This document shows positions 8,117-17,139 of a DNA stretch of 64,000 nt, one piece after another; within the stretch, counting starts at the first letter, position 1, and every line of letters starts with the position of its first letter. Source of the stretch: Roseburia_C amylophila (GTDB lineage Bacteria; Bacillota; Clostridia; Lachnospirales; Lachnospiraceae); assembly GCF_025567465.1 (NCBI RefSeq), contig NZ_JAOQKI010000001.1:62001-126000 (forward strand), given 5' to 3'. Made by a program: the position numbers and the translations under genes. The notes under the pieces were generated by a model. That model was not told where the DNA came from. It worked only from the letters and a program-made list of their open reading frames with translations, and did not search any database.

Positions 8117-9715
8117 ATGGAAAAGTATAAAGTGATTTTAGTTGATGATGAAATAGAAGCAATCCAGGCAATGGAACATAAGATGGACTGGGATGGACTG
8201 GGCTTTGAGGTGTCAGGCAGTGCAACCAATGGAGTGAAAGCCCTGGAACTGGTAGAAAATATACAGCCGGATGTTGTGATAACCGATATAAAAATGCCTT
8301 ATATGAATGGCCTGGAACTGGCGCAGAAGTTAAATAATGATTATCCAAATATACATATTATTATTTTTACAGGATTTGATGAATTTGAATATGCCAAAGA
8401 GGCAGTACATCTGGAAATTGAAGAATATATGTTAAAGCCGGTAAATGCAGTTGAATTATCTGACTGCATGGAAAGACTGAAAGAGACTTTAAACCGGGAA
8501 AGAGAAGAAAAATTAAATGTTAAAAAACTGCAAAATTATTTCCAGGATGCACTTCCGGTGCTAAGGACGAATTTTTTTGTTTCGTTAATTGAAGGCAGGG
8601 TAAATGAGACAGAATATGAGAAATTTTTATCTGCTTATCAGATTCCACTGGAGGGACCCTATTATTGCAGCGTGGTATTTCATACTTCAGAGCACCATGT
8701 GCCGGAAGGAATGAATCCATTGTTGTTATCCATGTCTGTCGAGCATGAAATAAAGGAAAGGATTGCATCAGAACTCAACTGTCAGGAATTTATGTATCTT
8801 GGGAATACAGTTTTGATAGTATCGCTTGATTCAGAAGATAAGGCAACAGAACTGACAGATTTTTGCGATAGATTCTGCAGATGGGCGAACCGTGTGATTG
8901 GTGCAGTTGTAACGGCTGGTGTTGGAAGATATTGCGATAGTCTTTTGAATATCAGTAATTCTTATGAAGGTGCAAGAAAAGCAGTATCCTACCGGGTTCT
9001 TTATGGAACTGCAAGGGCTATAAATATTGCGGAAGTAGTTCCACGGGAGCAGACGGTAGCCGTACAGTCAGAAGATACAAAAATGCATGAGTTGTTTAAA
9101 ACGATTTATCTTGGAAATGTAAAAGACATTGAGTCAGCAGTAGAGAGGGAAGTGGAAAAACTTCATAAAAGTGCTGCCACAGTAAATCAGTATCATTTAT
9201 CAGTTATGGAGATGGTAGGTGCTTTTTACCGGTTCTGTGCCAATAATTTTATGGACTTTAATGATTTCTTTGAAGAAAAAGAAAATCTCTATGAAAAGGT
9301 GCCGGAACTGGATAAAGCAACTCTGATGAAGTGGATGAAAAAAGCAGCAGTGGCAATTAGTGAAAAGTTGAAAAGTGCAAGAAATAATACTTCAAGGCGG
9401 CTGATTACAGATGCAAAGAATGTTGTGGCAGAGCGTTATATGGAACCTGATTTTTCTCTGGATACGGTATGCTCAGTGCTTGGTGTATCCAATTCGTATT
9501 TTTCAACGATATTTAAAAAAGAAACCGGGAAATCCTTTATTACATATCTGACGGATTACCGGATGGATGTCGCAGTCAGGCTTATTGTAGAAACCAATGA
9601 TAAAAGTTATGAAATTGGAGAAAAAGTAGGATATCTGGACGCAAATTACTTCAGTTATGTGTTTAAAAAGAAATTTGGAGTATCTCCGTCAAAATACAGA
9701 AAATCACCAGAATAG
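8117..9715 (+). CDS. YesN-type response regulator with AraC DNA-binding domain
   Basis: 532 residues. The ATG at 8117 has AGAGGA 7 bases upstream and starts directly at the receiver domain, so the ATG at 8096 was not used. The receiver domain (about 1-125) has L-V-D-D-E, the phosphorylation site in V-V-I-T-D-I-K-M-P and a Lys in L-K-P. A middle region of about 280 residues is typical of YesN proteins. The last 100 residues are an AraC-type double helix-turn-helix (S-L-D-T-V-C-S-V-L-G-V-S, ending V-S-P-S-K-Y-R-K). It should be phosphorylated by the next gene's kinase and act as an activator. The neighbouring sugar importer is the obvious target, by context only. Confidence 0.9.
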   Translation: MEKYKVILVDDEIEAIQAMEHKMDWDGLGFEVSGSATNGVKALELVENIQPDVVITDIKMPYMNGLELAQKLNNDYPNIHIIIFTGFDEFEYAKEAVHLEIEEYMLKPVNAVELSDCMERLKETLNREREEKLNVKKLQNYFQDALPVLRTNFFVSLIEGRVNETEYEKFLSAYQIPLEGPYYCSVVFHTSEHHVPEGMNPLLLSMSVEHEIKERIASELNCQEFMYLGNTVLIVSLDSEDKATELTDFCDRFCRWANRVIGAVVTAGVGRYCDSLLNISNSYEGARKAVSYRVLYGTARAINIAEVVPREQTVAVQSEDTKMHELFKTIYLGNVKDIESAVEREVEKLHKSAATVNQYHLSVMEMVGAFYRFCANNFMDFNDFFEEKENLYEKVPELDKATLMKWMKKAAVAISEKLKSARNNTSRRLITDAKNVVAERYMEPDFSLDTVCSVLGVSNSYFSTIFKKETGKSFITYLTDYRMDVAVRLIVETNDKSYEIGEKVGYLDANYFSYVFKKKFGVSPSKYRKSPE

Positions 9716-9729
9716 GAATATGGAGAGCT

Positions 9730-11610
9730 ATGAATCAGAAAAAAAACAGAAAGAAAAAGCACGAAAAAAGGAATATAATTCAAAATATGATGCAGAATAT
9801 TTCAGCCTGGATGGATATACAGTCACTGCTTATGACAGTTCTTTCTGCCATGACCATTGTTACAACAATAGTTATGGGATTACTGATTTATAGCCGTTTT
9901 AAAATGTCAGTAAAAGAAACAGCAATTTCCAATGCAGAAAGCCGGATAGAGAGTACAGTGGATCAGGTAAATAATGAATTGCGGAATATGAGACAGATTT
10001 GTAATGCTGTTAATTATAATATCGTACAGGAATATGATATTTCTGACCAGGAATTCAGCAGGCAGTTCAGTCTGTTGTATGAAGTAAATAATGATAAGCT
10101 GCAGAGTATGGCCCTTTATGACAGTGATGGGAAAATTATTGCAGCAGAACCAGTGGCTACCAGAGAAAAGAATCAGAAAGTAACAGAGCAGGACTGGTAT
10201 AAAAGTGCTACAGATGAGATAGAAAATATACATATATCAACACCCCATATTCAGGATTTGTTTGGGAATGAGACATATCAATATAACTGGGTGGTGTCTT
10301 TAAGCAGCCTGGTGGATATGAATCATGGTGACACTCCGGACAGTGGAGTATTGCTGGTTGATATGAAGTATTCCATGATAGAAGAGGTTTTAGATAACCT
10401 GAATGAAGCAGCGGGAGAGACGTATTATTATTTATGTACAGATGATGGAGAAATTCTTTATCACCCAAGAAAAGCAGAAATAGACAGGGGATTTTTTACA
10501 GAAGATAGCAGTACAGCTGCTGGTTATGCAGATGGTACATATGAGATTTCTGTGAATGGGGTAAAAAGTAATATAGTAGTGAACAGTCTATCTTATACCG
10601 GATGGAAACTGGTAGGAGTTGTACCGGAGGGGGTGCAGACGGCAAGCATTAATAAGTTCCGGTATTATATAATTGCCACGGCAATTATTCTTCTGATGAT
10701 GCTTTTTGTTGTGAATAAAATTATGGCAAAAAAGATTTCAAAACCGATTTTGAAATTGGATGAATCCGTAAAGTCTTATGAAACAGGAGAAAAGACTGAA
10801 ATATATATAGGGGGTGCTTCGGAGATAAGGCATCTGGCATATTCTGTCCAGAATTCATATAAGCAGATAGAACAATTGATGGAAGAAATTATCCGGCAGC
10901 AGAATAAGCGGAGAAAAAGTGAAATGGATGCACTGCAAAGCCAGATTAATCCACATTTTCTTTATAATACACTGGAATCCATCACCTGGATGGTAGAGGC
11001 AAATAAGAATGAAGAAGCTGTTTTTATGATTTCGGAACTGGCAAAACTGCTTCGCATCAGTCTTTCAAAAGGAAAAACAGTGATAAGGATTTCGGAAGAA
11101 TTACAACATAGCAAAAGTTATATGAATATACAGCAGATTCGTTATAAAGACCGTTTTCAGGTGGAATTTCTGATTGATAAAAACGTAGAGGAATGCTGTA
11201 CTGTAAAACTGGTAGTACAGCCATTGCTTGAAAATGCGATTTATTATGGAGTAGGAAATATGGATGAAGATGAGGGCGGCAAAATTATTGTCCGCGGTGA
11301 GCAGAAAGGGAACGATATTTTCCTGTCAGTAGAGGACAATGGAATGGGCATGAGCCGGGAAGTGGTTGATAATCTTCTGACAAATAGTGAAAAAGTTCCA
11401 AAGCATGGTTCGGGAGTTGGGCTTATCAATGTGCATACCAGAATACAACTGATGTTTGGAAAAGAATATGGATTAAAAATTTACAGTGAGCCGGATGAAG
11501 GAACAAAGGCTGTAATACATATCCCAGCAATTCCTTATTCAGAGGAAAAACGTGGAGAACTTGAAAATCAGAACAGAAAAAGAGAGAGGGTAGAAGATGA
11601 AAAAAAATAA
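9730..11610 (+). CDS. YesM-type sensor histidine kinase
   Basis: 626 residues. A membrane segment lies around residues 35-58, an extracytoplasmic sensor region of about 230 residues follows (Cache-like), then a second membrane segment near 313-335 and a HAMP linker. The His_kinase box has S-Q-I-N-P-H-F-L-Y-N-T-L, whose His is the phosphoacceptor, and the HATPase domain has Q-P-L-L-E-N-A and D-N-G-M-G-M. This is the classic YesM arrangement, partner of the regulator 14 bases upstream. It probably detects sugar indirectly through the binding proteins encoded next. Confidence 0.9.
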   Translation: MNQKKNRKKKHEKRNIIQNMMQNISAWMDIQSLLMTVLSAMTIVTTIVMGLLIYSRFKMSVKETAISNAESRIESTVDQVNNELRNMRQICNAVNYNIVQEYDISDQEFSRQFSLLYEVNNDKLQSMALYDSDGKIIAAEPVATREKNQKVTEQDWYKSATDEIENIHISTPHIQDLFGNETYQYNWVVSLSSLVDMNHGDTPDSGVLLVDMKYSMIEEVLDNLNEAAGETYYYLCTDDGEILYHPRKAEIDRGFFTEDSSTAAGYADGTYEISVNGVKSNIVVNSLSYTGWKLVGVVPEGVQTASINKFRYYIIATAIILLMMLFVVNKIMAKKISKPILKLDESVKSYETGEKTEIYIGGASEIRHLAYSVQNSYKQIEQLMEEIIRQQNKRRKSEMDALQSQINPHFLYNTLESITWMVEANKNEEAVFMISELAKLLRISLSKGKTVIRISEELQHSKSYMNIQQIRYKDRFQVEFLIDKNVEECCTVKLVVQPLLENAIYYGVGNMDEDEGGKIIVRGEQKGNDIFLSVEDNGMGMSREVVDNLLTNSEKVPKHGSGVGLINVHTRIQLMFGKEYGLKIYSEPDEGTKAVIHIPAIPYSEEKRGELENQNRKRERVEDEKK

Positions 11611-12562
11611 GATTACCTTTATCCTCACAGAACTGATGCTTATTGTACTGGCTGCATTTTTTATAATCAGGATTTTTTCAGATAATGAGTCTATGAAAAG
11701 AGTTGCGGTTATTGTGGAAGATTCCGGAGATAAGAGATGGGATGCATTGCTGAATGGGTTAAAACAGTCTGCGGAAAATAATAATCTGCATCTGATCATT
11801 TGTAATACAGATTTAATTGAAAGCATGGAGGATGAAGAAGAACTGATTAATGAACAACTGCAGAATAATGTAGATGCATTTGTAATCTGTCCGGCTCCGG
11901 GAAAAGAAACAAAGACTATGCTAAACCGGCTGCAGGGAGAGAGACCGTTTATACTGATTAATGAGGATACCTACGCAGAAGAGCCATCTGGTTATGCAAC
12001 GGTAAAACCGGATAATTATAAGATTGGTCAGATGCTTGCGGAGCGGTTAATACAGGATGATGAAGAACAACTGGAGAATAAAAAAATCGGTGTCATTCTT
12101 GGAAAGGCAGAGACAGAGGAAAATGTGAACAGAATTGCAGGGTTGAAAGATGGACTGGAGGGAAGTGGTTGTGAAATTTCCTGGGAGTACAATTATGCCA
12201 GGGGAAACCAGAACACCAGTGAGATTATTGCATCTAAGAAACAGGTGGATTATCTGGTAATTCTGGACAATTGGGCATTAGAAGAAGTGGGTGAGGCTGC
12301 AGAAGAAAATAAGTATCACGGTGCAAAGATTTATGGAGTTGGAAGCAGTGAAAAAGCAATTGTGTTATTAGATAATCAGAATATAGAATGTCTTGTCGTA
12401 CCGGATGATTATGAGACGGGGTATAAGAGTATGAATGAGATTGCAAAAAAGCTAAGGCATTCCTTTTACAAAATGAACAGTTGTAAAACAGAAGTCAGAA
12501 TAATCAATAAAGAAGATTTGTATTCAAAAGATCTGGAAAGGTTTTTGTATTCATATGAGTAG
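11597..12562 (+). CDS. Membrane-tethered periplasmic-binding-protein-like sensor protein
   Basis: 321 residues with an N-terminal membrane anchor (about residues 8-27) and no lipobox Cys. It is followed by a two-lobed periplasmic binding protein fold of the sugar type (Peripla_BP_4-like): R-V-A-V-I-V-E-D-S, D-A-F-V-I-C-P-A, K-I-G-V-I-L-G-K-A, Y-L-V-I-L-D. It overlaps the kinase gene by 14 bases and the next gene by 8, so the three are translationally coupled. The position between a YesM kinase and an MglB homologue suggests a ligand-reporting co-sensor rather than a transport receptor; this is inference. Ligand contacts of MglB are not conserved here. Confidence 0.75.
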   Translation: MKKNKITFILTELMLIVLAAFFIIRIFSDNESMKRVAVIVEDSGDKRWDALLNGLKQSAENNNLHLIICNTDLIESMEDEEELINEQLQNNVDAFVICPAPGKETKTMLNRLQGERPFILINEDTYAEEPSGYATVKPDNYKIGQMLAERLIQDDEEQLENKKIGVILGKAETEENVNRIAGLKDGLEGSGCEISWEYNYARGNQNTSEIIASKKQVDYLVILDNWALEEVGEAAEENKYHGAKIYGVGSSEKAIVLLDNQNIECLVVPDDYETGYKSMNEIAKKLRHSFYKMNSCKTEVRIINKEDLYSKDLERFLYSYE

Positions 12563-13592
12563 AACAAGAAGAAGGACAATGGCGGTTACGGTAACACTGA
12601 TAATACTGATACTGGTGCTGCCCGGATGCAATCAGAAGACAAAGCGGATAGAAAATACACTGAGGGTGAGTGTAGTTACCTATACGCATGATGACCCGTT
12701 TATTAACGCCACGGTGGATGAACTGAAGGAAGAGTTAAAGAAGCGGGAAACAGAAGAACGGAAGATTATAACATCTGTCAGAAGTGCAGATAATGATCAG
12801 AAAGCCCAGAATGAAATTGTCGAAGAAATGATAGATGCCGGGTGTGATATTTTATGTGTAAATCTGGTTGATCGAACGGATCCGACAACCATTATCAGAC
12901 TGGCAAGACAGCATGATATTCCTGTCATTTTCTTTAACAGAGAACCGGTTCCGGAGGATTTGTCGCAGTGGAATCAACTATACTATGTAGGATGTGAGGC
13001 AAAACAGTCTGGCGAGATGCAGGGAGAAATTGCAGCAGATTATATAAAGAATCATCCTGAGGTTGACAGGAATCAGGATGGGAGAATTCAGTATATTTTA
13101 CTGGAGGGAGAGGCTGGACATCAGGATGCCATCAGTCGTACAGATAGTTCGGTAAAGACACTGATAGAACAGGGAATCAATCTGGAAAAACTGAGCTACC
13201 TGTTTGCAGACTGGAACAGGGGACAGGCGGAAAATAGAATGAATCAGATTATCAGTCAGTATGGGACCGAAGTGGAGATGGTTATTTCCAACAATGATGA
13301 AATGGCATTAGGGGCAATTGAAGCTTATAAAGATGCCGGTTATAATCGGCAGGAGTGGCCGATTATATTTGGCATTGACGGATTGGAAGATGCATTAGAG
13401 GCAATACAGAATGGAACCATGCAGGGAACCGTATATAATGACAAGGAAGACCAGGCTGAAGAAATGGCAAGGCTTGCAGTGGACATTTACGATGGAAAAA
13501 ATCAGGAAGTACAAAGCCTGCAGGAAGAAAAATATTATGTATCCCAGTATCGTAAAGTTGACATCAGTAATGTTGAAGATTTTATAAAATAG
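12555..13592 (+). CDS. MglB-like galactose/glucose-binding lipoprotein (normal domain order)
   Basis: 345 residues. The signal peptide ends in a lipobox (L-P-G-C). The mature protein follows E. coli MglB order: V-V-T-Y-T-H-D-D-P-F, C-V-N-L-V-D, V-I-F-F-N-R-E-P, Y-Y-V-G, the Ca-binding loop D-R-N-Q-D-G-R-I-Q, G-H-Q-D-A-I-S-R, a Trp, S-N-N-D-E-M, G-I-D-G, and G-T-V-Y-N-D. Nearly all sugar-contact residues are kept, so galactose or glucose binding is likely. As the last recognised member of the YesNM operon it may be the sugar sensor, while the permuted homologue at 3403 serves the importer. It is a convenient internal reference showing the permutation there. Confidence 0.88.
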   Translation: MSRTRRRTMAVTVTLIILILVLPGCNQKTKRIENTLRVSVVTYTHDDPFINATVDELKEELKKRETEERKIITSVRSADNDQKAQNEIVEEMIDAGCDILCVNLVDRTDPTTIIRLARQHDIPVIFFNREPVPEDLSQWNQLYYVGCEAKQSGEMQGEIAADYIKNHPEVDRNQDGRIQYILLEGEAGHQDAISRTDSSVKTLIEQGINLEKLSYLFADWNRGQAENRMNQIISQYGTEVEMVISNNDEMALGAIEAYKDAGYNRQEWPIIFGIDGLEDALEAIQNGTMQGTVYNDKEDQAEEMARLAVDIYDGKNQEVQSLQEEKYYVSQYRKVDISNVEDFIK

Positions 13593-13610
13593 TGACGAAG
13601 AGGAAATATT

Positions 13611-14186
13611 ATGCAGGAAGATTCAAAGTGGCTGAATGATTTTTATCAGGAAGTTAATGCTGGAAAAAGAATGGAACTATGGCAGAAGCATGGGTGCACG
13701 GAACAGACAGAAGGAGACACTTTCCGGGAGCAGCTTTTATATGCACGATATGGAAAGAAGAAAAAGAAAGAGGATACCTTTATTGGTTATCTGATGCAGA
13801 TGAAATATCTTTCGGAAAGTACCGGAGTAGATTTTTCGGGACAGCGGAAGAAACAGGCAGTAGAAATCATAAATGGGTTATATCTTCTGGATGTAGAAAA
13901 TCGAAACCGGGTGGAACAGGAGATACTTCAGGCAGAACTAAAAAATACGTTTCTTACATTTATGGATGTGAGTAAAAAGGGAAGAGGATTCACCTCTTTC
14001 GTATTTGGAATGGGACAGTTGTCAGAGGAAGGAATTGCTAAAAAAATTGCAGAGCAGATAAGTGCAATTGCATTTACAATGCCACATAAATTTCATATGG
14101 ACAGAGAATTTGCTGTTTTGCAGAAAGCTGCGTTGGAAGCATTCCGCCAGCAATACCCTGAGCGGGAGCATTTTCTGATGAAGTAG
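13611..14186 (+). CDS. Protein of unknown function in the sugar-sensing operon
   Basis: 191 residues, soluble, Lys/Glu-rich and probably helical. The ATG is preceded by GAGGAAATATT 18 bases after the previous stop. A basic K-K-K-K-K patch lies near residue 50, and a G-R-G-F-T-S-F-V-F-G-M-G segment sits near 125. I do not recognise a domain. Co-orientation and tight spacing with the MglB-like gene suggest co-transcription. No signal peptide, so it is cytoplasmic. Confidence 0.7.
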   Translation: MQEDSKWLNDFYQEVNAGKRMELWQKHGCTEQTEGDTFREQLLYARYGKKKKKEDTFIGYLMQMKYLSESTGVDFSGQRKKQAVEIINGLYLLDVENRNRVEQEILQAELKNTFLTFMDVSKKGRGFTSFVFGMGQLSEEGIAKKIAEQISAIAFTMPHKFHMDREFAVLQKAALEAFRQQYPEREHFLMK

Positions 14187-14293
14187 CTGCGAACTTCTAT
14201 CGGACAATAGCTGCAAAGATTATTTTTTTGCACAAAAATTGTCGAAAATTGACAAAAATCGTAAGAATAAATCCTGTGAGAAAGTGTGAATAT

Positions 14294-14322
14294 TTGACAA
14301 TTTTGCTGAGAAATAATATTAT
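14294..14322 (+). promoter_or_regulatory. Sigma-A promoter of the hydrogenase-like receptor gene
   Basis: A perfect TTGACA (14294-14299), a 17-base spacer and TATTAT (14317-14322), about 90 bases before the start codon. The leader between is AT-rich, with no obvious hairpin. Confidence 0.7.
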
Positions 14323-14410
14323 TAACGAATAGACAAATATGGGATATTATTTGTTGAAATTGAAAAAGGTAATGTATGAGTATAAGTATAAGTAAAGGGT
14401 GGTGCTTGAA

Positions 14411-16342
14411 ATGAGTCTGGTTTTTACCAATGACAGCTGTATTGGGTGTAACAAATGTATTCGCGTGTGTCCTTGCCCGGGGGCATGTGTGGCAGTAACA
14501 GAAGAAGATGGAACAGAGCGGATTCAGGTAGATCCGGCAAAGTGTATTGGTTGTGGCGCATGTATGGATGCCTGCAAGCATGGTGCAAGAGAGTTTGAAG
14601 ATGATACGGAGCAATTCTTTGCAGACCTTGCAAAAGGTGAGAAAATATCCATACTATTAGCTCCGGCGTTCAAGGCAAATTATCCTGGAGATTATGAGAG
14701 GGTATTGGGAGGATTAAAGAATCTTGGAGTGAACCGTATAATCAGTGTATCTTTCGGTGCAGACATTACAACCTGGGGATATCTTAATTATGTAAAGAAA
14801 TACAACTTTACCGGTGGAATTTCCCAGCCATGTCCGGCAATTGTGGGATACATTGAACACTACTTACCGGAGCTTCTTCCAAAGTTATTCCCGGTACACA
14901 GTCCGATGATGTGCAGCGCAATTTATGCAAAACAGGAGATGGGAATTACGGATAAACTGGCATTTATCAGTCCATGTGTTGCAAAATGGTCAGAGATTCA
15001 TGACCCGGATACAGAAGGCTATGTATCGTATAATGTGACATTTGATCATTTGATGAAATATGTAAGAGAACATAATATATCAGGCACATTTGCCAGTGAT
15101 GAAATTGAATATGGACTTGGTTCCATCTATCCGATGCCGGGTGGCTTAAAGGAAAATGTATACTGGTTCTTAGGGGACGATGTATATATACGCCAGATAG
15201 AAGGAGAGAAGCACACATATTGTTATTTAGAGGAGCATAAGGAAGAAATTGCAAAGGGCATGAATAAGGAATTATTCATTGACGCATTAAACTGTGGCAT
15301 GGGTTGTATTTATGGAACCGGTGTCGAAGAGGAAATTGCAAGAACAGATACAGCTTTATATAATATCCATCAGATACAGGAGAACTGTAAGAAGAATACG
15401 AAGAACAGTGCCTGGTCAAGAAAACTGACTCCGGCACAGCGGCTTGCAAAATTAAATAAGCAGTTCTCAAAATTAAAACTGGAGAATTATCTTAGAAAAT
15501 ATACAGACCACTCCGAAGAGTGTAATTATAAACTTCCGTCTACAGAGGAACTGAATCAGATTTATGATGAGATGGGCAAGAAGACGAAGGAAGCAAGATG
15601 CATTGACTGCGAATGCTGTGGCTATGAAAGCTGTGAAAAGATGGCATTTGCTATTTATAATGGCTTCAATAAGAAGGAAAATTGTATTCATTTTGTAAAG
15701 GATATCGTAGAGGAAGAGAAGAAGAGAGCATTAGAACTTGCTGATGAAATCAAGGCAGAAAAAGATGCAATGGAGAAACAGCAGGAAAATATTAAAACAA
15801 CGGTGGAGACAGTCAATGACTTGTTTGTATCACTCTATGATTCTGTGGATGATATGGTGAATGGAAACGAAAGCAATGCGACGGAATGCAGTGCAGTATC
15901 CGAGGAAATTGGTAATGTGTCTGAATTCTGTGAGAAGCTGACTGGCAGAATGCAGGAGATTGATATGCTGTTGGAATCTATGGCAGAGAATAATCAGGAA
16001 GTAGTCTCCATTGCTGCACAGACGAACCTTCTGGCATTGAATGCCAATATCGAAGCAGCCCGTGCCGGAGAAGCAGGAAGAGGTTTTGCAGTAGTTGCAG
16101 ATGAGATAAATAAACTGGCTATGAATTCCAAGGATACGGCATCCCGGAGTACAGAGAGCCAGGCAAAGGTAAAAGAATCCATTGTGGAGATTATCAAAGA
16201 TGCGGATGAGCTGGCAAATGTTGTAAATGATACCGGCAACCGGATTCAGAATCTTGCCGCTGCAACAGAGGAGATTGCAGCATCGTCCAATGTGATTTTA
16301 AGTGCCGCAAATAGTGTAAAGAGCACACTGGAACAATTATAA
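14411..16342 (+). CDS. Soluble [FeFe]-hydrogenase-like sensor fused to a chemoreceptor signalling domain
   Basis: 643 residues; the ATG at 14411 leads directly into a ferredoxin domain. Order: two 4Fe-4S motifs (CIGCNKCIRVC and CIGCGACMDAC, residues 10-55); an Fe-hydrogenase large-subunit domain (about 70-370) with Q-P-C-P-A, S-P-C-V-A-K and N-C-G-M-G-C-I-Y-G-T, supplying the four H-cluster cysteines but not the extra Cys of catalytic enzymes (T-S-C-C-P in those); an extra Fe-S motif CIDCECCGYESC near 400; a coiled coil; and a chemoreceptor hairpin tip (Q-T-N-L-L-A-L-N-A-N-I-E-A-A-R-A-G-E) near 540. No membrane segment. It fits sensory [FeFe]-hydrogenases (group C/D-like) and probably reports H2 or redox state to a CheA-type pathway. 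Direct role unproven. Confidence 0.85.
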   Translation: MSLVFTNDSCIGCNKCIRVCPCPGACVAVTEEDGTERIQVDPAKCIGCGACMDACKHGAREFEDDTEQFFADLAKGEKISILLAPAFKANYPGDYERVLGGLKNLGVNRIISVSFGADITTWGYLNYVKKYNFTGGISQPCPAIVGYIEHYLPELLPKLFPVHSPMMCSAIYAKQEMGITDKLAFISPCVAKWSEIHDPDTEGYVSYNVTFDHLMKYVREHNISGTFASDEIEYGLGSIYPMPGGLKENVYWFLGDDVYIRQIEGEKHTYCYLEEHKEEIAKGMNKELFIDALNCGMGCIYGTGVEEEIARTDTALYNIHQIQENCKKNTKNSAWSRKLTPAQRLAKLNKQFSKLKLENYLRKYTDHSEECNYKLPSTEELNQIYDEMGKKTKEARCIDCECCGYESCEKMAFAIYNGFNKKENCIHFVKDIVEEEKKRALELADEIKAEKDAMEKQQENIKTTVETVNDLFVSLYDSVDDMVNGNESNATECSAVSEEIGNVSEFCEKLTGRMQEIDMLLESMAENNQEVVSIAAQTNLLALNANIEAARAGEAGRGFAVVADEINKLAMNSKDTASRSTESQAKVKESIVEIIKDADELANVVNDTGNRIQNLAAATEEIAASSNVILSAANSVKSTLEQL

Positions 16343-16468
16343 AAATGGTTTACAGAATCGTAGATGAAAATCATCCGGTTGCATTCTAGCTTTCATTGGA
16401 GTATGATTGCGTTGGTATGGAACAGGTCAGTTCCTACGAATATAGATGCACAGGAGGAGAAAGACATC

Positions 16469-17011
16469 ATGAAAATGAAAACCAGACAAATTACAGTTAC
16501 TGCAATTATGCTTGCAATCTGTATTGCAAGTCAGTTCTTTAAGAACTTAAGTGTATACATAACAGGTCCGATTATCAATGCAGCATTAATTTTAACCGTA
16601 TTATATGCGGGACTGGCATGCGGAATTATTTTAAGTATCATTACACCGGTTACGGCATTCTTTATTACCGGAAGCCCGGTAATGGCAGCCATTCCGGCGA
16701 TGTTCCCATGCATTATGGCAGGAAATGTCATCCTGGTGCTTTGTGTAGCGTTGCTTAAGGGTAAGTTTGGTAGTAAAGCAGGATTCCCGGTTTCTATTGT
16801 AATCGGCTCTATCTTAAAAGGATTATTTATGGGAGTTGTAATTTCCCTGATTATTTTACCCAATATGCTTCCGGAGAAAATGGCACCAATGTTAAGGGTA
16901 TTGCAGCTTCAGTTCTCACTGACTCAGGTAGTTACCGCACTGATTGGTGGAGTGTATGCATTTATTATTGCGGCAGCATTAAGAAAGACTTCATTAGGCA
17001 AGCAGGATTAG
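16469..17011 (+). CDS. ECF-type transporter substrate-binding (S) component
   Basis: 180 residues. The ATG at 16469 follows AGGAGG (11-base spacing); the longer frame from 16364 lacks a site. It has six hydrophobic segments, a basic N-terminus (M-K-M-K-T-R-Q-I-T-V-T-A) and a conserved-looking core with I-T-G-P-I-I-N-A and P-A-M-F-P-C-I-M-A-G-N, typical of S components that bind vitamins or related compounds. The energising EcfA/EcfT subunits are not nearby. The substrate is not evident, and I found no recognisable riboswitch in the 126 bases upstream. It lies close behind the hydrogenase-like gene and may be co-transcribed. Confidence 0.7.
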   Translation: MKMKTRQITVTAIMLAICIASQFFKNLSVYITGPIINAALILTVLYAGLACGIILSIITPVTAFFITGSPVMAAIPAMFPCIMAGNVILVLCVALLKGKFGSKAGFPVSIVIGSILKGLFMGVVISLIILPNMLPEKMAPMLRVLQLQFSLTQVVTALIGGVYAFIIAAALRKTSLGKQD

Positions 17012-17139
17012 TAGCTTGAAATGCTGCAAAAAAGCTGGGTGAGATAAATTTCTCATATTTTGAAACGGATGTAGACTGCACAGAATCTATCGTTTTCTTT
17101 ATAGTGTTTTTATAATACGAAGAAAGGAAGGATAGATTT

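Noticed and set aside
16343..16468. Riboswitch upstream of the ECF S component
   Set aside because: Only a small GGAAC/GTTCC hairpin is visible; no known vitamin riboswitch core could be matched by eye.
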